The notes beneath the pieces were generated by a model. It saw only the letters and a program-made list of their open reading frames with translations, searched no databases and was not told the DNA's origin. DNA of 64,000 nt from Polynucleobacter sp. Latsch14-2 (GTDB lineage: Bacteria; Pseudomonadota; Gammaproteobacteria; Burkholderiales; Burkholderiaceae). Positions 38,782 through 48,199 of this stretch are shown here, one piece after another. The position numbers and the translations under genes were made by a program. Location: NCBI RefSeq assembly GCF_018881925.1, contig NZ_JACVPL010000001.1, positions 1-64,000 of the forward strand. The letters are read 5' to 3'. Position 1 is the stretch's first letter, and every line of letters starts with the position of its first letter.

Positions 38782-40095
38782 ATGAAAAAAAATTTTAGAT
38801 TAATTAGTGCGTTTCTTTTATTCAGCGTGAGTGCGCTAGCATTTTCTGCCGAGGATAATACACGCGTCTATTTGCCCGCTTTTTATGAGGCCGTCATGAA
38901 GATGGCGCCTAATGGAAAGCTAGGCCAGATCATTAAAAAAGAATCTATCAGCACCTCTGTTAAGGGTGCCCAAGCTTGGCGCATTGCTTTTATTTCTTCC
39001 GATTTGGCTGGTCATAAAACAATCTCTACCGGCATTATTGTGGCACCAGTTGGACCTGCGCCCCAATCTGGTCGACCTATAGTGGCATGGGCTCATGGCA
39101 CCACAGGCACAGCTCAAAACTGTGGCCCGTCGCAGTTACCAAACCCAGCGCAAGCTTTAAACGAGTACTTTTTAATTGGCGGTAATTCTGGCGCTGACTA
39201 TGGCCTGCCAGCTGTAGAGCGTTTTATTCAAGATGGTTATGTCATTGTGGCAGCTGATTATCAGGGCCTTGGCGGCGGAGGTAAGCATCAGTACATGGTA
39301 TCGGGCACGCAAGCTAGAGATGCAATTAACTCTATTCGCGCGGCGGGCGACATGAAGGAAGTCGGCGCAGGTAAAAAGGCACTGATTTATGGTTGGTCGC
39401 AAGGTGGCGGCACAGTGTTGGCTGCTGCTAGTTCGCCAGAATACATTGCACAAAAAGGTACTGCGTTTGATGGCATTGAGCTCGTTGGATTTGTTGCTTT
39501 GGCTCCCCCGGATGTTAGCGCTACGATCGCTACGCCTCCACAGGATCAGGCCTCTGCAGATAAGTATATAGACGGATTGGTACAGGCATTTTCTGGTGAT
39601 GTCATGGGTTTTGCACATCTTTCCATGACTTTTTGGGCGCTCCCAAATGGATTTTCCAATCTTCAGCTAGAGGATGTTTTTACCCCTGAGGGCGCTAAGG
39701 CAATCAATCAGATTTATACCGGCAAATGCGTTCATACGGCTGTTGATACGATCACTTATAACTTTGGCAGCACCTATAAAACATTGTTAAACGCTAAGCC
39801 CAAGAATTCGCTTGCATGGGCGAATGCCATTTATGAGAGTGGTGTTAAAAAAGTGAAACCAGTTGCGCCAGTAACAATATATTGGGGCACTAAAGACACC
39901 GCGGTGCCGCCATTTATGGGCAAGCTTTATCAAGAGCAGATGTGTAAGTTGGGCGCCAATGTTGCACGAACTCAACTGAAGGGTGAGCAGACTCATTACA
40001 CAACGCCGCCAGTTGCTGAGCCATTGTTTGTGCCTTGGGTTGAAGAGCGTTTTGCTGGTAAGCCTGCACCAAATGGCTGTGTAGGGCTTCAATAG
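38782..40095 (+). CDS. Secreted alpha/beta-hydrolase (secretory lipase family)
   Basis: The 437-residue protein has signal peptide (ends ALAFSA). GWSQGGG is the nucleophile elbow; WAHGTTGTAQNC is the oxyanion-side motif of secretory lipases. Late Asp (GTKDTAVP) and His (EQTHYT) complete a triad. It likely hydrolyses esters or lipids outside the cytoplasm. The chosen ATG begins the signal peptide. Confidence 0.82.
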   Translation: MKKNFRLISAFLLFSVSALAFSAEDNTRVYLPAFYEAVMKMAPNGKLGQIIKKESISTSVKGAQAWRIAFISSDLAGHKTISTGIIVAPVGPAPQSGRPIVAWAHGTTGTAQNCGPSQLPNPAQALNEYFLIGGNSGADYGLPAVERFIQDGYVIVAADYQGLGGGGKHQYMVSGTQARDAINSIRAAGDMKEVGAGKKALIYGWSQGGGTVLAAASSPEYIAQKGTAFDGIELVGFVALAPPDVSATIATPPQDQASADKYIDGLVQAFSGDVMGFAHLSMTFWALPNGFSNLQLEDVFTPEGAKAINQIYTGKCVHTAVDTITYNFGSTYKTLLNAKPKNSLAWANAIYESGVKKVKPVAPVTIYWGTKDTAVPPFMGKLYQEQMCKLGANVARTQLKGEQTHYTTPPVAEPLFVPWVEERFAGKPAPNGCVGLQ

Positions 40096-40141
40096 GCTAT
40101 TACCGTTTTTTAATTTGCGCTGCCCAGTACACCGAACCAGG

Positions 40142-40900
40142 CTAATGGAATCGGTAGGCTAAGGCCATAAAAATATTGTCTTGGAAGGATCGATTCATTA
40201 CTGGACTATTGTTAATGCCGCCCCCCATCCATTTACGCTTTCCGTAGATATTGACATACCAGCTGTCCGCTACAGGGATTTCGATCATCATACCCGCCAT
40301 GAGATTATTGGTAGCAGGCGCTATATAGGCGCTGTAGCCAGTGAGAGAGGACTCGCCTGCATTGATGCCGTAATAGTAGTTTGCATACTGGCTTGATTGT
40401 CTTTCAATGCCAATTTGTGGATAGACGACAATTTTTTTATAGGTTTCTAATTCAGCAAAATAAAGCGCTTCATACAATGCGCCGTTGGACTTCCCAAAGT
40501 CATGATAAGCATTGATAAAAATAGCACCAATGGGCGTCTCTTGAAATGTGCCGACCCCCAGAGGAATGGGGTCGCTTCTATTGATGGAGTTACCGTTGAT
40601 TGGCGATTTAACTTTATAGCTATCTAAATTAATTTTCCCTGCAAGCTCGAAATAGCCATATCCCATTTTGAAAGTTTTAATTCCAACTTCATCGATGCGT
40701 GCAAAAAATCGTTTGTAGTCAAAATAGGCATAAGGCAATACGAGCGACTGCGTGCCTTCCGTGCCAATATGGAGGTTCGAGGTGTAAACCGCTGCCCCGA
40801 TATCTCCTACAACATGGTCTGGCAGACCATCAGGTACGTCGTCCATTGCAAATGTCACATGGGCGATTGTAAGAAATAAGAAAAATAGAATCGATCGCAT
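40142..40900 (-). CDS. MipA/OmpV-family outer-membrane protein
   Basis: The 252-residue protein has a signal peptide (about 1-18), barrel strands, an ANYYYGI...LTGYSAY motif and NNSPVMNRS near the C-terminus, ending ALAYRF-H. This is the MipA/OmpV pattern (scaffold for murein enzymes, or porin-like). It stands alone on the minus strand. Confidence 0.8.
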   Translation of the reverse strand: MRSILFFLFLTIAHVTFAMDDVPDGLPDHVVGDIGAAVYTSNLHIGTEGTQSLVLPYAYFDYKRFFARIDEVGIKTFKMGYGYFELAGKINLDSYKVKSPINGNSINRSDPIPLGVGTFQETPIGAIFINAYHDFGKSNGALYEALYFAELETYKKIVVYPQIGIERQSSQYANYYYGINAGESSLTGYSAYIAPATNNLMAGMMIEIPVADSWYVNIYGKRKWMGGGINNSPVMNRSFQDNIFMALAYRFH

Positions 40901-40940
40901 AACTGAATAATAAGTTAATAGGCTGGGCCACTTCTGTGCC

Positions 40941-41585
40941 CTAAAGGTCTAAGTTATCCAAACTTATCCCATCTAGGTGGCTCGTATCAGCCCAGCGGTC
41001 AAGCTTCCACGACACCCCATCATGGGAAATCCAGTTGAGGGATGCATTGGGGACAACCACAGTGCGTTCTGCATCTAGCGCTTGATTGGTAGTGATTCGA
41101 TACATCATATCCAGTACTCCACCATGGCTAACGAGCAAAATAGTTTTTCCAGTATACTCATGCCGCAATTTTTCCATCACATCTTTGATGCGACTTGCGA
41201 ACTGAGAAATGCTCTCGCCCCCAGATAGTTCATGATCAAGCTCACGAGCTAAGTGTGCTCGCCAAAGTTCAGGTTCGGCAACCGAGGCCTCGTCGAGAGT
41301 GAGGCCTTGAAGATTGCCGAGATGACGTTCCCGTAAAGCGCTATTAGGTATTGCAGTTGTGTGAAAAATTTCGACAATTGCGTTTGCAGTGTGTGCGGCT
41401 CGTTGTAAGTCGCTGGTATAAAGGACATCAAATTGCAGTTGGGATTTTTCCAGGGCTTGAGCTAACTGAGTAGCCTGTGCAAGTCCGTGAGGGTTCAGGG
41501 GTATATCGGTATAGCCTTGTAAGCGTCGTGCCACATTCCAATCTGTTTCACCATGACGCACAAGGCAAAAGCGCGTTGTTTTCAT
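40941..41585 (-). CDS. Histidine phosphatase (phosphoglycerate mutase-like)
   Basis: The 214-residue protein has LVRHGETDWN, the phosphohistidine motif, RERHLGNLQG and LLVSHGGVLD with the second His, which gives a complete branch-1 histidine phosphatase of the GpmB/CobC type. The substrate may be a phosphorylated metabolite. The ATG at 41585 is nearest the motif start. Confidence 0.85.
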   Translation of the reverse strand: MKTTRFCLVRHGETDWNVARRLQGYTDIPLNPHGLAQATQLAQALEKSQLQFDVLYTSDLQRAAHTANAIVEIFHTTAIPNSALRERHLGNLQGLTLDEASVAEPELWRAHLARELDHELSGGESISQFASRIKDVMEKLRHEYTGKTILLVSHGGVLDMMYRITTNQALDAERTVVVPNASLNWISHDGVSWKLDRWADTSHLDGISLDNLDL

Positions 41586-41662
41586 GGGGAAATAATACGA
41601 CAAAGATATTGCTTGATGTTAAATCAAGGAGGCCCCATTAGATTGACTTAGGGGCCTTTGAT

Positions 41663-41854
41663 TTACGCTGCAAGGACTGCTGTTTTTGCTTGTTTGTTCA
41701 GCGCGCGCTGAATTTTGTCTTTTTCTTTAGGTTTGGTGCTTTTTTCAAGAAGCGCTGTTAGTTGAGTGGTATTAAGGGGGCCCAGTCTAGCTTTTCCTGT
41801 TTTGGTAAGCATTGAATCATTTTTTCTATTTCTTTGGTTTTGGCCGACAGCCAT
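41663..41854 (-). CDS. Small basic hypothetical protein
   Basis: The 63-residue Lys/Asn-rich soluble protein (LTKTGKARLGPLNTTQLTAL) looks like a short conserved betaproteobacterial protein that I remember without a name. No ribosome site is strong, and function is unknown. Confidence 0.5.
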   Translation of the reverse strand: MAVGQNQRNRKNDSMLTKTGKARLGPLNTTQLTALLEKSTKPKEKDKIQRALNKQAKTAVLAA

Positions 41855-42026
41855 ATAGATTTCCTAGAGTATTGGATGATAAATTTGGGGTGACCCCACA
41901 AATCTCCCTATCTAGGGCGCGGAATAGTGATCAACTCTCAGAATAACAGCTATAAAGGCCGGGCGCTATGTTATGTTGTGGTTCATGATTCGCGCACTAG
42001 CGACCACATTTGTAAAAAGTTCAACA

Positions 42027-42260
42027 ATGAAAAATTATTTAGCTACCTTGCTCAGCTGTTTCAGCTTAATGGCATGTACTGCCGTTTATACCGATGCATC
42101 AGATGCGAACCAAGTTACTTTTCTGAACAGTAGCGGCGAATCAATGGCTGAGTTGACTAAGAAGGCGAGCGCTTATTGTGAACAATACGGAAAATTAGCA
42201 TCATTTAGAAATAGCGATAGCCAATTAATCGCCGTATTTGATTGCAGATTAGCCCGCTAA
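42027..42260 (+). CDS. Small lipoprotein
   Basis: The 77-residue protein has a signal peptide with lipobox LMACTA and about 55 mature residues with two Cys (ASAYCEQYGKLASF and VFDCRLA) that may form a disulfide. The ATG at 42027 begins the signal peptide. Its end overlaps prfC convergently by 12 bp. Function unknown. Confidence 0.6.
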   Translation: MKNYLATLLSCFSLMACTAVYTDASDANQVTFLNSSGESMAELTKKASAYCEQYGKLASFRNSDSQLIAVFDCRLAR

Positions 42261-43883
42261 ATCTGATTGATAGATGAGTCCCGCATGCTCTCTGAGAGCA
42301 TGGAACTGAATTGATTCCCAGCGCTGCTGAGCAACATCTAATTCAGATTTGTGTGATGCCAAGAATACTAGGGCTCCCACGACGTCTTCTGCCATGCGAT
42401 GAATATTCTCTTGAGTAAATTTCTTGAGTGCAACAGGATCCTCAGAGCTTACCCAGCGCGCGAGGTTATACCGCGCAGGTAAGAGGCGCACCTCCGCACC
42501 ATATTCAGTCTGGAGTCGATGGCTTACCACCTCAAATTGAAGTTGTCCAAATGCTCCCAGTAGCATGGTTCCACCAGTCATTGGACGAAACACCTGAATC
42601 GCGCCTTCTTCACCTAACTGCATGAGTCCAGTGCGCAGTTGTTTCGATCGCAAGGGATCTGCCGACTCAACCATGCGAAATATTTCTGGTGCAAAGAAGG
42701 GTAAGCCGGTAAATTGCAGTTGCTCACCTTCAGTCAAGGTATCGCCCAATCTGAGGAGGCCGTGATTTGGTAAGCCGATGATGTCACCTGGATACGCTTC
42801 ATCCAAAATATCGCGACGCTGAGACAAGAATGAGAGCGCATTATTTGTGCGCACTTCTTTGTTATTTCGAGAGATTTTTAGTTTCATACCACGCTGAAAA
42901 TGCCCAGAGCAGATGCGCAAGAATGCCACACGATCTCGGTGTGCGGGATCCATGTTTGCTTGAATCTTGAAAACAACTGCTGAGAATTTATTTTCAGCAG
43001 GACTCACTTCTCTTTGCAGGGCTTTGCGTGAGCCTGGCGATGGCGCTAGCTCTACCAGGGTGTTGAGAATTTCTCGTACACCAAAATTATTAATTGCAGA
43101 TCCAAAGAAAACGGGTGATTGGCGTCCCGCTAAGAAGGCTTCACGATCAAACGCTGGCATTGCATTTTTAATCAGGTCTACTTCAGTAAGGGCGCCCACA
43201 AGATCAGACCCAAGGCGGTCTTTAAGTGCGGAATCATTGATATCCACAATCGCATGAGAGTTTTCGGTCACTCGATCTTCACCTGCTTTAAACATGCGCA
43301 TCTGCGAATTCGCAATATCAATTACGCCTGCAAAGGATTTACCCATGCCTACAGGCCATGTAAACGGAACCACTTCAATACCTAATGCGGATTCAATTTC
43401 ATCCATTAGCTCCATGGGTGGTTTTACTTCACGATCCATCTTGTTGATGAAGGTAACAATCGGTGTATTGCGCGCACGACAAACTTCAAGCAGGCGTAGT
43501 GTTTGAGATTCCACACCATTCGCAGCATCAATCACCATGAGGGCTGAGTCCACTGCAGTTAAAACTCGATAAGTGTCTTCAGAGAAATCTTGGTGACCTG
43601 GTGTATCAAGAAGATTGATGATGCAATCTCGATATTCCATCTGCATTACTGAGCTCGCCACTGAAATACCGCGTTGCTTTTCAATCTCCATCCAGTCAGA
43701 TGTGGCATGACGAGTTGCTTTGCGGGCTTTAACGCTACCTGCAATTTGGATGGCGCCAGCGTACAGAAGTAATTTTTCTGTAAGGGTCGTCTTACCAGCA
43801 TCCGGGTGAGAGATTATGGCAAAGCTGCGGCGACGTAGAACTTCTGCGCCTGGCGTGCTGGGGGTTGTGGTGTCGATGGTAAT
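42249..43883 (-). CDS. prfC: Peptide chain release factor 3, probable ATT start
   Basis: The GTPase recycles RF1/RF2 after translation termination. G1 (SHPDAGKTT), G3 (DTPGH) and G4 (NKMD) are present, and the rest matches RF3. The nearest ATG (43691) would cut off G1, so the true start lies upstream. In that frame the region between the in-frame stop (about 43913) and the first homologous residues has no ATG, GTG or TTG. The best candidate is ATT at 43881-43883, giving 544 codons, close to the usual 530-540. A TATAAT at 43910-43915 suggests a very short leader. Confidence 0.88.
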   Translation of the reverse strand: MTIDTTTPSTPGAEVLRRRSFAIISHPDAGKTTLTEKLLLYAGAIQIAGSVKARKATRHATSDWMEIEKQRGISVASSVMQMEYRDCIINLLDTPGHQDFSEDTYRVLTAVDSALMVIDAANGVESQTLRLLEVCRARNTPIVTFINKMDREVKPPMELMDEIESALGIEVVPFTWPVGMGKSFAGVIDIANSQMRMFKAGEDRVTENSHAIVDINDSALKDRLGSDLVGALTEVDLIKNAMPAFDREAFLAGRQSPVFFGSAINNFGVREILNTLVELAPSPGSRKALQREVSPAENKFSAVVFKIQANMDPAHRDRVAFLRICSGHFQRGMKLKISRNNKEVRTNNALSFLSQRRDILDEAYPGDIIGLPNHGLLRLGDTLTEGEQLQFTGLPFFAPEIFRMVESADPLRSKQLRTGLMQLGEEGAIQVFRPMTGGTMLLGAFGQLQFEVVSHRLQTEYGAEVRLLPARYNLARWVSSEDPVALKKFTQENIHRMAEDVVGALVFLASHKSELDVAQQRWESIQFHALREHAGLIYQSDLAG

Positions 43884-43931
43884 TCTGCGCTTATCTAAGT
43901 ATGGACAGCATTATAAGCGTGTGAGCGTAAC

Positions 43932-44666
43932 TTAGAATTGCTCTTCGGGCCTAACAAACCGCCATTGTCCGGCAGGTAAGGAGCCTAAAGAAATTCGACC
44001 CATACGCACACGTTTAAGACCCAAAACCTTAAGGCCAACCATTTCGCACATGCGGCGGATTTGACGCTTGCGCCCTTCTCGAAGAACAAAGCGTAATTGG
44101 TCTTCATTCTGCCAGCTTACCTGTGCCGGTTTTAGGGTGACGCCATCAAGCTCAAGACCGTGCTTGAGTCTATCTAGATCCTCAAAAGAGAGCGCCCCCT
44201 CTACACGTACTAAATATTCTTTTTCAATTGGGCTGTTTTCACCGATAAGCAGTTTGGCTATACGTCCATCTTGAGTTAAAACGAGCATGCCTGTTGAATC
44301 AATGTCGAGGCGTCCGGCAGGAGCTAGTCCACGCGTATTGAAGCGGGGACTGCGGCCCTTATCAAGTGGGCTTGCGAAATAATTGTCTGGGGTAATTAGA
44401 GATGCCGCTGGTTGATATTCCTGCTCGTCATCAAAGTGAGAAATAAAGCCTACAGGCTTATTAAGGATTACAGTAACTCGCGATGCTTGTTGTGCTTTAG
44501 CGCCTGATTGCAACTCAATCTTTTGGTGGCGGTAGGCACGCACGCCAAGCTCATTCACAACCTCCCCATCAACCGTTACCAAGCCTTGCTCAATATAGGC
44601 ATCGGCTTCGCGGCGGGAGCATAGTCCGAGCTCGGAGAGCAATTTTGAAACGCGTACTTTTTCCAT
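43932..44666 (-). CDS. rRNA pseudouridine synthase (RluB/RluF family)
   Basis: The 244-residue protein has an N-terminal S4 RNA-binding domain ([20 protein letters not shown]), then a RsuA/RluB-type catalytic domain with [18 protein letters not shown], where the second Asp region holds the catalytic Asp, and GRKRQIRRM. It modifies uridine in 23S r[12 protein letters not shown] favours RluF-like specificity. The ATG at 44666 is the family start; a longer frame is less likely. Confidence 0.82.
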   Translation of the reverse strand: MEKVRVSKLLSELGLCSRREADAYIEQGLVTVDGEVVNELGVRAYRHQKIELQSGAKAQQASRVTVILNKPVGFISHFDDEQEYQPAASLITPDNYFASPLDKGRSPRFNTRGLAPAGRLDIDSTGMLVLTQDGRIAKLLIGENSPIEKEYLVRVEGALSFEDLDRLKHGLELDGVTLKPAQVSWQNEDQLRFVLREGRKRQIRRMCEMVGLKVLGLKRVRMGRISLGSLPAGQWRFVRPEEQF

Positions 44667-44767
44667 ATGCCCATTATCGAGCAGAAATGCCATCATTTAG
44701 CGGTCGCGTGCTAAATTGCTAAAAAGACTATGAAAATAATTTAATCGCCCTAGCGAGAGGAGATAGC

Positions 44768-45394
44768 ATGATTGCTGGATTAATAAGACCCCTTTTTATA
44801 TTGATAATTTTGGCCTACAGCATTATTGGCGTTAGCCAGACACGATTGCCAACCATTCCGATTGATCAGTACACGCCCGAGCAGGTAAAAGCAGCTCAAG
44901 AGTTTGAGCAGGCGCGCAAGAAGGCGCCGTGGGGACCTTTTGCGATGCTGATGTACAGCCCAGAGTTAATGAACAACGCCAGATCAATGGGGGACTATTT
45001 GCGCTATAAATCCGCCATTGGTACAACTCTCAGTGAATTCGCCATTTTGATTACAGCACGCGAGTGGAGTCAGGACTATGAATGGGCTATCCACTATCCA
45101 ATCGCAATAGATGGGGGCTTAAGCCCCGCAATTGCTGGTGCAATTAAAGAGGGACGTCGCCCGGAGGGAATGAGCAACGATGAGGCGATGGTCTATGACT
45201 TCACCATAGAGTTACAGCGCTATAAAAGGGTTTCAGATACAACCTATTCGAAGGTCGAGAAGCGTTTTGGTAAAAAAGGTGCGGTAGATCTTGCTGGGAT
45301 CGCCGGGTATTACACCTTTTTGGCTATGGAGATGAATACTGCCCGCCACCCCGCCCCTAGCGGTGGAGAGCGGCTACCTCGCTTTCCAGACTAA
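44768..45394 (+). CDS. Carboxymuconolactone decarboxylase-fold protein, exported or anchored
   Basis: The 208-residue protein has an N-terminal hydrophobic segment (about 4-22) followed by a CMD/AhpD-like helical domain (TLSEFAILITAREWSQDYEW, DEAMVYDFTIEL). The CxxC of AhpD peroxidases is absent. The role is unclear, and neighbouring catabolic genes suggest a lactone or acid as substrate. Confidence 0.7.
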   Translation: MIAGLIRPLFILIILAYSIIGVSQTRLPTIPIDQYTPEQVKAAQEFEQARKKAPWGPFAMLMYSPELMNNARSMGDYLRYKSAIGTTLSEFAILITAREWSQDYEWAIHYPIAIDGGLSPAIAGAIKEGRRPEGMSNDEAMVYDFTIELQRYKRVSDTTYSKVEKRFGKKGAVDLAGIAGYYTFLAMEMNTARHPAPSGGERLPRFPD

Positions 45395-45422
45395 ATTTTT
45401 TGCTCTGCACAATAATGATTAC

Positions 45423-45485
45423 TTGACAGGGCATTTTTAAACTGATAATTTAAACGCTTGTTTAAAAGCTTGTCTAAAAACAAGC
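45423..45485 (+). promoter_or_regulatory. Promoter with tandem 12-bp repeats
   Basis: TTGACA (45423-45428) and GATAAT (45444-45449) are followed by GCTTGTTTAAAA (45456-45467), GCTTGTCTAAAA (45468-45479) and the inverted ACAAGC (45480-45485). Direct repeats just after the -10 are a good operator candidate for the TetR regulator at 47504-48163. Confidence 0.5.
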
Positions 45486-45516
45486 ATTCCTCAAACTAAC
45501 AAATATTGAGCAGATT

Positions 45517-46482
45517 ATGAAAAAAATTACCCGTGCAGACTTAAGTGCCGCAGCAGAAAAATATAAAAACTGGGGCAAATGGGGTGCTGATGATGAAATC
45601 GGCACTTTGAACTTCACACAGCCAGAAGATATTGTTAATGCAGCGCAATTGGTCAAAAAGGGCAAAGTAATTTCCCTGGCCTTAAATTTTGATAGCACTG
45701 GTCCTCAGGGCGCGAAAACAAAATACCCTTCAATGGGTCGTATTAATCCTGTGCACACCATGATCCGTACTGGTACAGATGCTTATGCTGGTGTTCTAGA
45801 CAAGCGCGGCATTCGGGCTGCAGATGACATGGTTACCATGCCTTTGCAGTGCGGTACTCAGTGGGACGGCTTGGGACATGTATTTTATGAAAACTATATG
45901 TATAACGGCTATGACTGCCGTGAGGTGTCTTCAGCTGGAGCTGCTAAGTGCGGTATCGAAAAGACTAAAGCTAAGATGGTAGGGCGCGGCATTTTACTTG
46001 ACGTGGCACGTGCTAAAGGGCTTGAAACTCTTCCAGAAGGTTATGGAATTACTTGCCAAGATTTAGACGATACGGCAAAAAAACAAGGCATTGAAATCAA
46101 GCGTGGCGATTACATTATTGTGCGCACTGGACAGATGGAAGAAAAACTTAAAGCTGGTAGCTGGGATGGATATCCGGGTGGCGATGCCCCAGGCTTTGCG
46201 TTTGAAACATTAGAGTGGATTAAGCGCACTGAATTAGCAGCGCTTGCTAGTGATACTTGGGGCTGTGAAGTGCGCCCTAACGAGTCTGAGGCTGGCATTA
46301 ATCAACCATGGCATTGGATCACCATCCCAATTATGGGCATGACTATGGGCGAGATTTTTTATGTAAAAGACTTGGCTGATGATTGCGCCAAGGATGGAAT
46401 CTATGAGTTCATGTTTGTTGCTCCAGCGATTCCTATTACAGGCGCCGTAGGTTCACCAACAAATCCATTGGCAATTAAATAA
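45517..46482 (+). CDS. Cyclase-family metal-dependent hydrolase
   Basis: The 321-residue protein matches the cyclase/kynurenine-formamidase superfamily. QCGTQWDGLGHVFYE occupies the place of HxGTHxDxxxH, and GWDG...PGGDAPGF follows. Members hydrolyse cyclic amides or lactones. It lies upstream of a Bug protein, as part of a probable catabolic operon. Confidence 0.82.
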   Translation: MKKITRADLSAAAEKYKNWGKWGADDEIGTLNFTQPEDIVNAAQLVKKGKVISLALNFDSTGPQGAKTKYPSMGRINPVHTMIRTGTDAYAGVLDKRGIRAADDMVTMPLQCGTQWDGLGHVFYENYMYNGYDCREVSSAGAAKCGIEKTKAKMVGRGILLDVARAKGLETLPEGYGITCQDLDDTAKKQGIEIKRGDYIIVRTGQMEEKLKAGSWDGYPGGDAPGFAFETLEWIKRTELAALASDTWGCEVRPNESEAGINQPWHWITIPIMGMTMGEIFYVKDLADDCAKDGIYEFMFVAPAIPITGAVGSPTNPLAIK

Positions 46483-46518
46483 AAATATATATATCCCATA
46501 AAAAGTGGGGGAGACAAA

Positions 46519-47517
46519 ATGAAGTTGTTGAAAAGTGGTAGAGGAGACATTATAAAAATGTCGCTTTTAAAAGCGACGGCAGTAGCATTTCTATCGCTCT
46601 CGGGTTTAGCTTTAGCTGCGCCATATCCAGATAAACCAATTCGGTTGATCGTGGCGTTTCCTCCAGGCGGCCCGGTGGATATTACGGCACGTATTTTATC
46701 GACCCAACTTGCTGACATTTTGAAGCAGTCAGTCATTGTTGAAAATAAGGTGGGCGCAGGCGGTAATATTGGCGCGCAATACGTGGCTAATGCTGCACCT
46801 GACGGGTATACATTTTTGGTAACTTCTTCAGCCTTTGCGGTTAACCCAACCCTGTATGGCGCTGCAGCTGGATATACCCCCGAAAAAAACTTTATACCAG
46901 TGGTAGTAGCAACGACGCAGGCTAATGTAATTTCGGTAAATGAAAATGTTCCCGTTAAATCTATCGCAGAATTAAAGGCGCTAACTGCTAAGGAAAACCT
47001 TTCCTATTCAAGCCCAGGAAATGGCACCACTCCCCAGTTAACTTGTGAAAATTTATTTAAAGTTATTTGGAAGGCAAATATCACGAGTATTCCTTATAAG
47101 GGTGCTGGACCAGCGTCATTTGCAGTCTTGAGTGGTGAAACACCAGTAGGATGTACAGCTGTCGCAGGTGTTTATCAGTTTGCCAAGCAAGGAAAGGTTC
47201 GCATTCTCGCTGTTTCAAGTGAAAAACGACTTGCAAGTTTGCCTGATGTCCCAACGCTTGCAGAGCAGGGCTATCCTCAAATTAAAGACTACACCTGGAC
47301 TACAGTATTTGCTCCAATCAAAACTCCTGCGGCTATTGTGCAAAAAGTAAATCAAGCCATCAATCAAGTAATAGCAAATCCTGAAATGAAGGATAAGTTT
47401 GATCAGGCTGGTTTATTAATTGTGGGTGGCACAAGCAAGCAGGCTAGTGACTACATCACCGAAGAAGTGAAAAGATGGGCTCAGATTGTTAAGGAGACAG
47501 GCGCTAAGGCTGACTAG
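46519..47517 (+). CDS. Bug/TctC-family solute-binding protein
   Basis: The 332-residue periplasmic binding protein has a signal peptide of about 33 residues, YPDKPIRLIVAFPPGGPVDI, then PDGYTFLV and SYSSPGNGT. This is the second Bug family member in the window. A Met codon 14 codons in is an alternative start, with equal signal peptide. It probably delivers the substrate of the cyclase. Confidence 0.87.
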   Translation: MKLLKSGRGDIIKMSLLKATAVAFLSLSGLALAAPYPDKPIRLIVAFPPGGPVDITARILSTQLADILKQSVIVENKVGAGGNIGAQYVANAAPDGYTFLVTSSAFAVNPTLYGAAAGYTPEKNFIPVVVATTQANVISVNENVPVKSIAELKALTAKENLSYSSPGNGTTPQLTCENLFKVIWKANITSIPYKGAGPASFAVLSGETPVGCTAVAGVYQFAKQGKVRILAVSSEKRLASLPDVPTLAEQGYPQIKDYTWTTVFAPIKTPAAIVQKVNQAINQVIANPEMKDKFDQAGLLIVGGTSKQASDYITEEVKRWAQIVKETGAKAD

Positions 47518-48163
47518 GGGCAGATAAAAAGCCCTGCTCACAGAAATTAAGAATTTCAGGAAGCGCTTGTTTTAAGTTTCCGCCTTTGGCCCGGCCCTTA
47601 GAGATAACCTCTAGGCGTCCGGTGTTAGAGGCAACATAAAGATAAAGACCCATGACAAAAATTAGCCGCCAGCAAATTGAAGATTCAGTCAGTTTTGGCA
47701 ATGTGCGTTTTAGCTCATCAACAAATAAAAGACTAACTTTGTCATATAGCTTTGCTCTTAATGCGTGTTCAATTTCTTTGGGCTCATTATGAAGTCTAGC
47801 TTGAAGCTTCACAAAGCTTTGCCCGCCTTTATCCTCGGTGGCCATTCTCAGGGGTGGGTAGACAAAAGCGTAAATCAACTCTTTCAAGGGGATGGGTTTA
47901 TTTTTTGCTTTTATTTTTGCGGCATTCAAAAGGTCTACACGTTCTTGAAGCAGGGTCGAAGCGCGACGCTCAAAGACGGCATTAAACAAGCCGCGCTTAT
48001 TTTTAAAGTGATAGTTGATCAGCGCTTGGTTTACTTTAGATTTAGCCGATATATCGCGTACCGTTGTCATGGCATAGCCATGTTCAGAAAACAGTGCCTC
48101 AGCAACATTCAGCAAGCGAGTAGCTGTTTTGTTGTCTGGGGTTGTAATAGTTTTATTAAGCAT
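47504..48163 (-). CDS. TetR-family regulator
   Basis: The 219-residue protein has an N-terminal HTH (TTVRDISAKSKVNQALINYH, about residues 37-56), then a ligand-binding helical domain. The start region faces the BKACE gene only 36 bp away, so it likely represses that operon and itself, and perhaps 45517. Its stop overlaps that of the Bug gene by 14 bp. Confidence 0.85.
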   Translation of the reverse strand: MLNKTITTPDNKTATRLLNVAEALFSEHGYAMTTVRDISAKSKVNQALINYHFKNKRGLFNAVFERRASTLLQERVDLLNAAKIKAKNKPIPLKELIYAFVYPPLRMATEDKGGQSFVKLQARLHNEPKEIEHALRAKLYDKVSLLFVDELKRTLPKLTESSICWRLIFVMGLYLYVASNTGRLEVISKGRAKGGNLKQALPEILNFCEQGFLSAPSQP

Positions 48164-48199
48164 TAAAAAGCCAATCAAAATAACCTAAAAGGAAAAGCA

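Noticed and set aside
39172..39618. Minus-strand frames inside the lipase gene
   Set aside because: Shadow of a well-supported coding sequence; composition is typical of an antisense frame.
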